Positions 11,501 through 23,500 of a stretch of DNA of 64,000 bases are shown one piece after another (the stretch's first letter is position 1; every line of letters starts with the position of its first letter). The stretch is taken from the NCBI RefSeq assembly GCF_902459465.1, contig NC_047083.1, positions 808,501 through 872,500 on the forward strand, read 5' to 3'. The DNA is from Asterias rubens. Its lineage: Eukaryota > Echinodermata > Asteroidea > Forcipulatida > Asteriidae. A program made the translations under genes and the position numbers. The notes under the pieces were generated by a model. The model worked only from the letters and a program-made list of their open reading frames with translations. It did not search any database and was not told where the DNA came from.

Positions 11501-14500
11501 AGAGTGAGAAATTCAAATTTAAGCTGTAAATTTTGACAAAGCACATTATTGTACGAGCTGTATTCAAATCTTACTCAGGACTCATTTATGCAAGTCAATC
11601 AAGATAGAGCATAACAACTTAAAGTAAAAAATTAAAAAAATGACAAAAACTGAAGGTTTTCTTTTTTGTTCAACAGGGTATCAGATTATGTGGATTTGTC
11701 CGCAACTTCAGAAAGTAAGAAAACTATTGAGCCAAACTGCACCAAAGTCTTGCCATTGCCCTTTAGCATGCATGCATATGATCATCTACAGGTAAATAAA
11801 TGTATTGAGCATTTGCTTGTAATCAATTTATTTATGTTTATTCATAACTAATATCTTTAGCCTTTGAGAAAGACTCTGCTAGGGTCGAAACGTCATCAGG
11901 CCACTATTTTTTTTTACAATTGTACATTTGGTCCTTTTGGGTGGTAAACAGTCTGCTGTCATCTAGCACCCATTTCAGACAGGCGCTCCAGAGTCGCACC
12001 AAACCAAATTCTAATTTAAGTACAGGGAAAGTTCGACATCTGAAACATTTAGGAGCGAGTGGACGCCCTAGAAGCCGAAAGATCGACTGTTGCAGTCTTT
12101 CGGAACGATTCTGGAGTGCCTTGGTTTCAGACGTCAATCTTGTCATGAGTTAAACCAATGTAAATGTCATTTTAAGTTCGCCCGTATGAAACCAACATTT
12201 ATTTGAGTCGACCTAGAGTCGCTCCTAATCTATTTGGTTCGGCGCAACTCTGGCGATTTGTTTGAAACAGGTGTAATTCTATTTTTTAATATTTACAGGG
12301 CATACAAGGAAAAAACAACCTCACAGATTTTGCCGAGTCAATTATTGGTGAGGAGGTCAAAGGGACGTGTGTTTTTGAAGGGAGTGGGCCAGGAATCTAC
12401 AATGCCCTTGAAGAGGTAAAGTTAATATACAAAAAATCAATTAAAAAGAAAGTAAATATGTAGAGGAGGTCCCTCCTTTGTAAGAACTTGATCCCCTTAC
12501 AATCAAATCAATTAGAGGGAATTTATATAGCGCCAAAATCATCCAAAGTTGTTCAAAGGCGTTCAAGACAGTTGGATGAAATTAATATTGATACACTTGT
12601 TGGGATATATAACATTTTGAGGAGCTTCTTGAAAATGTGAATAGTGTTTAATAGCATCCTTGATGAAGTTAGGGAGAGTGTCCCATTCTTTTGGTTCAAA
12701 ACAGGAGAATGAGCGATCTGCAAATGACAAAAGAACTGTGAAAATCCTGTTTTTGGCTAACATTGTGCTATTGGATGAGTATTAGATAAATAACCCCTAC
12801 TGAAAGTGTACTGAATAATTATCTGTTGTCATACATTTAGAATAAAACGTCCTGGCAACTCTACACAATAGCTACTTTCTACTGGCGATCAGTCGGCAAC
12901 TCAGAGCAAGTGATAGAATGTGGAAGACGAGCTCTTCATTTCGCTCCTCGGTAAGTAAAATCATAAAATCAAGAGGTAATACTCTCCCTGGATCCAAAAG
13001 AAGTTTTTGGGGGAAATTTTGTTGGACAGAGAATTTACTTTACTAAACGAAGGCCAGGAGGGCAGGACTACAGTGTTTACAGATGTGGTCTGTTTTGTAT
13101 AATAGCCTAAAGCCATCCCTGGTCCTCCAAAATCCATCACCTGAAAATGTTTGAATTTTAAGGTTTACTGTTCTGTATCTCCAAACCACCCACTCTTAGC
13201 ATGAGGCCAGGCACACTAATCTTATCGAAGTCCAAACATTAGGGTGTTGAGTTACTTTAGAGTGGAGTGTTTTGGTAGTAGTACCTCACTGGAACATTCA
13301 AGAAGTTGTGGTTTTAAAGATGTATTTTTATTTGGGTTTTTTTTGTAGCAAAGACAAGAACATAGTTTTGGTGAACATGGCTAGTGTACTCCATCGTAGC
13401 CATTATTCAACATCGGCGGCCATCTTGGCTGAAGCGGCCCTGGAGTCTGGAGAAGAGTTGGCTAAACTGCATCTACTACTTGGCAGTATATATGCGGTAT
13501 GTGTATTATCCATGTTCAGGGGCCACAAGATATATATTCAGTTGGTATACCCGGGGTTGATTTCACAAAGAGTTAAGACTAGTCTTATCTCGAGTTAGGA
13601 CGAGTTACTCGTCCTAACTTAGGACTAGCCATACGCTTTTCATATCTCCTAGGATTAGTCCTAAGTTAGGACTAGTCCTTACTCTTTGTGAAATCGACCC
13701 CAGGGCCTAGATTTTATACTCCCCCTATAATTTTAAGCAGTACTACATATTAGTTGGCAGTATTCCACTTATCAAATGTGACGCCCTCGCCAAAATCAGG
13801 CAGTTCTAGTAAAATAGTGAAATGGCTTCAAAAGTGAAGTTTTTATCCCCCTCAATTTGGATTTTAGAAGCTTTACTGACAGTATCCTCTCTCAGATTGT
13901 GTATTCCAGTAACCGATTATTCCTCCTGAATGGACTTAATTGCTCATAATGTTCGGCAATAATTCTCAAAAGTGCTCCAACCTTTTGAAAGGAGATTTTG
14001 ACAGTTTTGTTTTTATTATTGTAAATATCTACAAGATCTACAAACCCAATGGAAAAGCTCCCTTCAAATGAGGAAGTACGTGTATACTAGGTATTATAAG
14101 TTATGTCTGTACTCCATCAACACTTTATTATTTCTTCTTTTTCAGACGATTGGAGAGTATGATCGATCTGTCTCCCACTTTGAACAATCGATAAATCTTG
14201 GTATAACTGATTCGTGTTGGGCACAACGCCGTATTCATGCTGTGCGATGTCATCAGAAGCTTGAACAAGCCTTGGAGGCACAACATTTGTGAGTATCAAT
14301 TTTGTTATCAATAATCAATAGCATTTTCAATCATATTTCAAGAGGTTTTTTACCAAACATATTTTATCATTTCAATCTGAGAAACGCTTTGGCGATATCT
14401 CAAAAACGGTACCACCTTTCGAAAGAAAATTTCACAGGTTAGTTTTATTGTAAATGTCTAATCATACCAAAGGGTTCCAAAAACGAAATGTATCCTTTGC

Positions 14501-17500
14501 CTTTGAAGGGTAATACAGGGAGTTAATGGAGGCACCTATAAAACATTAAAAAGAACATGTATTTTTGAAAACTTTAAAGAACATTTAAGTTTTGTGTTTG
14601 ATTTCAGGTCTTTGAAGCGGACTCTGTCCGAGCTTCAAGACTTTAAGATAAAACAAGATGAGTTTGAAAAAGTTCAGAAGAAAATGAAGGTTGCTCAATG
14701 TAGAGTGGAGGATCAATTTGAATCTAATCTAAGTTACCATCGACATCGACTCAACAGAGGACTGGGTAAGAAAATAAACTTTCATCAAATTATTCTGTCC
14801 AAATCTTCATTTGTCTTTTCATTAATCCTTTGAATGTGTATTAAAGTTGCTGGCAGTGTAAGCACTTTATGTAATCCACCATATACATAAACTGACAAAC
14901 CTGTAGAAATTTGAGATCGATCAGCCATCTGGGTCACGAGAGACTAGTGAAAAACCTATTACAAATTTTGCATTGCATCGATGCCAAAATAAAAATGAAT
15001 AAAACGCTCACTGAGCGATAAACTCCAAACGCAAAGTTAGATTATTTATTTCTCATCAAGTATGACATTTCAGACAGACATATTTCAAGGGATGTTTTCT
15101 ACTATCATCATCATTTGACCGTGTAAGTTTTATGTAAAGCTGTGATTTTCACCATTTTTGTTTGATACCAATTCTGTAATGTTCCTTTAAGTAATACTGT
15201 TTGTTGAAGGCATTGTGATGAATCTTCAGTTGAAATAAATTCAACATCACTTTTTCTTTAACATTTGTATCATATTCGCAGGAAGTATGAATCAGGCTTA
15301 AGACTTGCTCAGTCTGTTGATGTTGTTTACAAAAATTATTTTGTATTTGTTTATATATTTGTTTAGCCGATAATCCTCATTGTCAAATGAAAGATATGGG
15401 AGACGGATCTCAATCAGTGGTGTGCACCCGGGGTACTCAACCCGATCTAAGCATCTTTGGAATCCCTCTTCAAGATGATCAGGTAAGTTTAAGACAAACC
15501 ATCTTGGGATTTCTTCCATTGGAATAAGTGTATTCATAATGAGGCTGAGGGGAAAATGGCCAGGGCCCAATTTCATAGAGCTACTTTTTGGGCTAACAGC
15601 TCTACACTATGCAGAGCAATTAAGTTGGAATCTTGTGTATTTTTTCCTTTCTGATAAAGAAATATTCTTAAAATTTGTCAAATGTTTGTTTTTCTTGGTA
15701 GGATGTTGAGATGGTTGACACAGCATCTATAAGAAATAACTGTCTACAACTTCCGAATGGGGTGAGTCGGGATTGTTTTCAAAATCTCCTTGAACCTTCA
15801 AATGTTCTTTTAAAAAGAGAAACAGACACCAGAGGGAGGAATTGTCCCACATTGTGTCCGAACCTTTAGTTTTTGTATTTCTTGTGACGCAATAGATTCC
15901 ATAAACCTACTGAATTGTAACATCTGGGAGCTTCTGGGTCCAGGGGTGGATTTCACAAAGAGTTAAGACTAGTCTTATCTCGAGTTAGGATGAGTTACTC
16001 ATCCTAACGTAGGACTAGCCATACGTTTTTCATATCTCCTAGGATTAGTCCTAAGTTAGGACTAGTCCTAACTCTTTGTGAAATTCGACCCCAGAATAAG
16101 GGGTAGCAAGCCATTTCCAGGAATTGTTATAAGCAAATCTCATCCCTAGATGAGTTGTTTATCTTCAAACATCCAAAATACTCTTTGAAGAATACTCTTT
16201 GAAGACAAAAAAATGACCTCCTTTTTCTTCCCCTCAGGAGGAGAGTTGCTTCAATTTGAGTGCCGGTCTTCGTCGGAGCTACACGGCTTATTTCAACCCT
16301 GGTAATATCCCACCTCCCCCCTGGAACAGAATAGACTGGCCCAGCGAGAATGATTGCCGGAATGTCCCGCATGAGCTCCCTGAGTGGAGTAAATATGCAC
16401 CAACGTACTTGCCCCCGGAAAGTAAAGGTTTGAGGTAAGCGTTTCACAGTTTTATTTGGTGTTACTCTCACACTGATGTGTGTCATTGTGGAACACTGTA
16501 TACTCAGTTACGGGATTCTGTGTGTCATTGTGGAACACTGTATACTCAGTTACGGGATTCTGTGTGTCATTGTGGAACACTGTATACTCAGTTACGGGAT
16601 TCGCCCTGATGTTCCTGGTTTAATTGGCTGCATCCCAGCACCTTGTAAACAATAGGAGACTTTCCAACGCTAGGTGGCAGCAGACATACCGGGTAAATTT
16701 CCATTGTTTACGTAGTTCTGAACATGCGCATAATTCTGAGAACAATGGATTTACCCGGTAAGTCTGCTGCCCTCTATCGTCCCAGAAAGTCTCCCATTGG
16801 CTGCATATTGCGCCGCAGCACCCTGTAGACCATTACATGGTGCTATTTGAAGGAATCGGTCTCAAACTTCAAAAACATAGTCCTATGAGAAAAATCCACC
16901 CAATACTCTGGTGGGATTCGAACCCCTGACCTTCGCCATTCTAGAGCAGATGTCTTTTAAAGTGTCTCACAGGTTTACAAACTTTCAAACCTGTAGTAAT
17001 CTTGACATTTTTAATTTTTGCTCCATTCTTATCATCCAGTTTTTTCTCACTGCTGAACAAGTAATTCTCCTGGATGATTTTAGTTTTGTGTCACCTTTTA
17101 TTTTCATGCTCCGGCAGAGTCAAGCATCTCGTCAACGAGAACCTGAACCTGTTTGAGAATGATGTCCATCCGTTGCCATGGTTCCCACCTGTCTGCGTTA
17201 CCGTGGAAACACTAACAGATGGCAACACAGCGATGGACTTTGTAGAGAGTATTACACAGAGAGCGTCTTTGCCACTTACTGATACGATCAAGAGTCTCAG
17301 CCCAGTAAGTTCTATAATAGATGAAATCATTGCATTAAGACCTCAAGGTGGTTAACATCTGCTTAGCATTTTTGAGAAATACGGCCTAGCAAGTTTAGGA
17401 GAATATTCCTTAGCAATTTTTTTAGTGAGACACTGGTCACCAACAAGGTGAACTACATGTGGTTCTGGCTGGTAATCTGTTTACTGCTATAAAGCAAGGT

Positions 17501-20500
17501 AATTTTTTGCTAAGCATTTATATTGGTGCTTACCAGCTTTATGTCAATTGGTCTGGAGCGGATACCTGGATGTCTTGACTTCATTTATAATGTCTGAACC
17601 CCTTTTCATCTATCTGTTACACAGCAACTACTAGCTCTTGTCAACAGTAACCAGGCTAGTGAAGAGGAGCTATCCCAACGTATTCTTACAGCGTTTGAAG
17701 AACCCAAGGTAGGGCTGCTTCAAATCTTAAGATGCTACTTAACGCATAATTCTGTGCTTACTGCCCACAAAATGACTTGTTTTACAGTATGCCATAAGCA
17801 GTAACTCTGTAAGCCTTTTTGAGATATGCTACAACACTAAGGTTTGGGCAAATTTGGGTAAATTTGTGTGTGTACACCAAAACCAAACAGTGCACTCTTA
17901 CCACGTCCGCCATACCTCATAAACGATTATGGAATTGGACAAATTACATGTCTGATTCAAATTATCTCAATGAAGTTCTTTTAAAATACCCTTGCCCCTT
18001 CTACAGCGAAACTGTACAAAAAATGTGGCTTTACACTCACAAAAAAATTAACATGATTTGTTTCTTTTGACAGAATGCAGATGAGAAATGGCTTCTATAT
18101 AACTTAGGTGGCTTCTACTGGCTTATGATTGGCAATAACTTCCACGGTGTGGAGTGTTTACGTCGAGCCCTCGTTCACGCTCCGGTTGAGTATGCGGATG
18201 TGCCGCTTGTTAATGCCGCCAGTGTGCTACTGCATGCTGGGAAGGCTGAAGATGCTGTACAATTGCTACGCATGGCTCTTGTCGTCAACAAAACAGAGGT
18301 TTGTATATTTTTGTACAATTTACTCCAACCAAATCAATCAATCATTCCATCGTAACATTTATATGGTGCCATATTCCAACGATCATTGCTCATAGCGCCG
18401 TACAATAAGCTCTTGTAAAAAGGTAAGATTTGAGTGACCTCTTAAAGATCTGTAATGTAGGTGATTGTCTGATGTTGTTAGGAAGACTGTGTCTCACGGG
18501 TGTCTCACGGCATGCACCAGGGAGGTTAAATCGTACAACTTTCCTCTGTCGGTGTCCAGTGGTCAAGTGCCAAAACTCTTTCTTGGTTATAGTGACTGAC
18601 CTCTCGACAACCCTTCCTTAATCCTCTGAGGTTGTTTGTAAAGCCTACGACCAATCACCTATCCATCACACACCAATCAAATACCCACTCAAAAAGTTAC
18701 CCTAGTCTGAGGTGGACGATGGTATACTAGGAGGTTTTTAAAGGGGGCCTGCAATGGGAGACTTTTGAGATCCAAGTGGCAGAAGACATAACGATCCTTA
18801 TTTGCGGCTTTTGAGCATGTGTGGACATGCTCAGTATTGTGGGCGTAGGTCTAAGCACGCGAACTACTGGCAAGAAATGTTAAAAAGTACCATCCAAAAG
18901 TCTCCCATTTTCATCCCATCATAAATGTATAACATTTTTCCTTTCATTGCCCTCGCAGCCAATCACGCACTTCGTCCTGGCCAATGCAATGGCTGCCAGC
19001 GGAAACCTGGATTCTGCTGCCAATGAGTTCATAGTCGCTTTGAACTCTGACCCAAAGGACCAATATCTCAACTCACTCAAGCAACTCAAGTGCTTCTTGA
19101 AATGGGAGGTAAGGTTTGGAGATAAGAAAAGATGAAATTGGAGATTTATTAAAAGACATTGTCTGCCATCCGTGAAATCTTGTATATAAAAAAAACGCTT
19201 TCAACGCATTTGGTGACCGCTGGGGAGTAAACAGCCTGTACTTTCAAGCATGTAGGGAGTCAAGCTGGATCAATCACAACCATCCATCACAGCTTTTGTT
19301 TGAGAATTTATTATCGATTGTAAGTTTCAAAATCCATTCAACATGCACTTTACACGTTTCAGGATTGTTAATTTCTTCTTGATCACTCCCAATCCAAATT
19401 AATCATCAATAATTACAGGATTTTACGAGGCATCAAAACGAGGACGAAGTCAAAGGTCAGAGGTTACACCAACGTGAGAGTCGTACGGTTTGCTCGCACA
19501 ACAGCAACGGGGAAGAGCGTTGCCAGACGGAGACGCGTACCAGAGAGTTTGTACCTAGAGACACGGAGACGTGTTCCAAGGATGACCCCTCGTGCAACGA
19601 ACGAGGTGAAACGGACTGCTGGACGTCCAATGGTGAGGCGGGACGTAACCATGAAGCGCCCTCTAGTGTTGACCACCTTCCTAAAGTGGATAAGTCTCAC
19701 GTTGTTAATATACGAAGACCTGCGCAAAATGGTGAACCGGTGAGTCTGACTGATTGATGATCAAATTTAGATAAAGAGTAATTTATAGGAGATAGTCAGA
19801 TTGGGTAATAAAACCTTAAAAAGGTGCTCGATAACTGTTTTAGGCAAAGATGTATTGAATTTATTTTCATATTTCTCATCCAGGTGAGAGTAAGTTTAAA
19901 CAGAGAGAGTGAAACGGTTCCTCCACCAGCCTCTGGTCCAAACATTCCTGCCATCAAACCATCGCCTAATGTCGGTAAGTTTAGTTATTGCTGTAAAGGC
20001 ACTGGACACCTTTGGTAATTATCAAAGACTAGCATTCTAACTTGGTGTATCCCAACATAAAACAAATCTGTGAACATTTTGACTCAATTGGTCTTTGAAG
20101 TTTACAAGAGAATAATGAAAGCAAAAACACCCTTGTTGTGGAAACGTGTGCTTTCAGATTCCTAATAAAAGGCTTCAGGCCTGAAGTATTTTATTATTTG
20201 AGTGAGAAATAACCTCTTTCTCAAACACTAGGTTACTTCAAAGGGAGCCGTTTCTCAACCTGTAACCACAGTTGTAGCCAGGGATCGCAACAAAACCTTA
20301 GAGCTCAAGTCCAGCTCTTGTTAGTTTGTCTGAGTTTAATCCCAAGTTAATCTTTCTTTTTCTTTTTTTGAATGTAATGGACCTCCAACAAAATGTTTTC
20401 ATTAAATATCATGTCTCTGGTTGTGATAACCATACTTTGTGTCTTGGATGAAAACAGACAAACCTTATTCTTATTACTATTCTTTATTATTATTTATATT

Positions 20501-23500
20501 TTAGATTCTAGTGATTTTGATAATTTGACGAGGTTGCCATGGCCGACGCTAGATGATTGTAAACAGTATAAGAAGGTGAACCTCAAGATGTTATATACAA
20601 CGTGGGTCTCTGTCACGGCCAAGAGTATCAGGTATGTCAGAATAGCCCAAAATTGTCTTATAACACGGTCGGCCATTTTGTGGAGTCAAAAATTTGACTC
20701 CACAAAATAGCACCCCTTGATAGGAAACTACGCAATTTCAAGACATTTGTATCATTATATTCTCTTTTTAAAACATCTTTCTAATCGTTTTCATTTCATA
20801 TCAGACGGTTTTAAACACTTTTTATAGACCAACTCCCCTGATCCAAACACAGGCAGATGAAATGATTTAAACAATTCTTGCATTGAGCAAAGAAAAGTTG
20901 AATTTGAATCCGTGACCTCTGAACCCACAGGTCAATGCACCAGAAGCCGTTCAACCTTTAACTGTGTCGTAACTGCTAGTGTGGAAACATCAGGGTCCAA
21001 TTTCATAGAGCTAAGCATAACAAATATACTTGCTACCAGAATAAGGTTACCAGCCAAACTACCATTTCACAAACTGCGACTGGTATCTTGCTCATTTCTG
21101 CCTAGCAGAAAAATAGTTATAAGCAATATTTTCTGCTAAAGCAGCTCAATGAAATCTGGCCGTTACCATTTATTGCTTACATGGGTAGTTGTAACAGAGG
21201 CGTTTCCCTTGATGTTCTAGAATCGAGGACCACATAGACTTGCAGTCTCCGCTACTAACCAGTCACTTGGAACCGGTTTGCAATGCCGAGGTGGGTACCA
21301 GTATGCATACGTTGGATCACCTTCAGGGAATGGCGCACCGGGCCAACATGGAATACATGGCTGAGCTAGGGTTAGATGAAGCCCTGGAGTCTCTACAGTG
21401 GAACGAGTCGTCTATGACGGTGGAATCGGCTGGGACTAGGATTGCTCTAGCATTGCAAAAAGTAATTTAATAAAAACAAATTTCTTTTAAAACTTACCCC
21501 AGTCCATTTTTGATGAGTTTTCACATTTTTTTCAAATGTCATGTTGGCTCAAAAAGGCGCATAATAAATAAATATTGTTGTTATTGTTTGAATGTGGTCT
21601 GGTTGGTGCAGTGGTCTCTTTCCTCACTACAACCTCTACGACCTGGTTCTAAGCACGCTAGGGACACTATCTGGAAATGTGCCCCTACTCGGAATAGGTT
21701 TTTTAGTCACTGCCGGGTTGCATTCCTCCTTCTTTGTCTTCTCTCCATTTGGGATCTTGGCTAGCACAGTGATTTAGTTTGCTTTTCTGAGAGTCCTTGG
21801 GCCCACACCCAGAATAAATGAAATGAAATGTGTGAGTTATTTTTTTCTACTTGTAGAATACTACATCTTGGGTTCTTACAAACATGGCTGCTGTTTACTG
21901 GCGTCGCTCTGGAAACGCTGTCAACGCCTTGAACTGTCTCCGAGTTGCTCTCCATTATTCGGATCACATGGTCAAGGTATGTAAATTCTACAGTCTTTGA
22001 TTCTATTCAAGACACAAAAGTAGCTAAGCACAGCATAAGTTATGCTAACCATAACAAGGTCACCAGTCAAAATACCTGGGGAGGCCCCAAGACCTTTGTT
22101 CACCCAACGGTTACCCCGGCACACATTCACACTGTGTCCCTATTCCACAGGGCTCCGGTTCCACGTTTCAAGAATACCCCCGGGTTTTACCTCTTACTTC
22201 TGCTCCAGATCAGGGGTGGCTATTCCCCCGGGGTATGCCCATTTGCAGGGCAGAGTTCCTATTCCATTGGGTTCTGGTTCCACGTTTCAAGAATACCCCC
22301 GGGTTTTACCTCTTAACCCCTACCCTAATACAGAGGGCAGACCAGGGCCCAATTTCATAGAGCTGCTAAGCACAAAAATTTGCTTAGCATGAAATTTCTT
22401 TCTTGAAAAAAACAGGATTACCAACCAAATTTCCATTTGTTGCATGTTGCTTCTCACTGGTATACAGCTGTTGTTTGTTTATCCTCAAAACCACGTGGAA
22501 ATTTGGTTGGTAATTCTGTTTTTATCGAGGCCAAAATTTCATGCTAAGCAAATTTGTGTGCTTAGCAGCGCTATGAAATTGGCCCCAGGGGTAAAGCGAT
22601 CATAATATGAAAAAGGTTGTTACTCCCCGGGGCAAACCCAGGTAATAGAGTAGTGTAAAAAGGGGTGGTGTTTTCTTACTCTCTTGTAGAGCCGATGTTA
22701 TTCATTTTGGTTTTACGTGTTAGCACTGACAAGTTCTTTGAAAAAAAATCACAGCCATATTACTCAGGTGGGATTAGAACCCATGACCTTTGCACCTACA
22801 GCAGTGTCATACCAACGTTACGTTGTCAATAAATATGTTGGTTTTTTTAATTCATGTTATTTTGTTATTCCTCAGGACCTCGCGTTAATCAGCATAGCCA
22901 ATATTTTCCATCGGACGGGTTTTATCGATGACGGGATAGTAGTCGCCCAGATGGCCTGGGAGATCTCTAGTGAGCTGGTACTCTGTCAATTCACTCTTGC
23001 CAACCTTTACGCAGCTAAGGTAAAAAGGGAACCGGTGTAGGAGTGACGATACACAATCCATTATTGACAGGGTTTTTCAAATTTGAGGGCGTTTTGTGTT
23101 CAACACAGCACCTTGCTTTGGTGTTGGCAGCAGCAAAGTGTAGGTTTGAAATGTGGACACGATGTCCTTGAACAAGGCTTGGTTCAAAGTTGGGAAGGTA
23201 TTGCATTCTGCTCCACCAGCCAGACTCCTAGTTTATGATACCCATGCCTACATCCTCACAGAATGTGAAGGGGGTAACCCTGTTTCAGCCCTAGGAATAG
23301 GTGGCAACATGCCCCTGGTGGCAGTAGCCCTCTCTTAGTCATTCTGCTCCACCAGCCAGACTCCTAGTGGATGATACCCATGCCTATATCCTTACAGACT
23401 GTGAAGGGGGTAACCCTGTTTCAGCCCCATGAGTAGGTGGCTCCTAGTGGATGATACCCATGCCTACATCCTTACAGACTGTGAAGGGGGTAACCCTGTT

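Noticed and set aside
16127-16486. Minus-strand frame of 119 aa
   Set aside because: It lies opposite TTC17 exon 11 and shows no similarity to a known family; it is a shadow of the real exon.
21945-22392. Plus-strand frames of 116-123 aa rich in Pro and Gly
   Set aside because: They cover an internal duplication in TTC17 intron 20 (GTTCCACGTTTCAAGAATAC occurs twice) that runs into a family C element. No conserved protein features.
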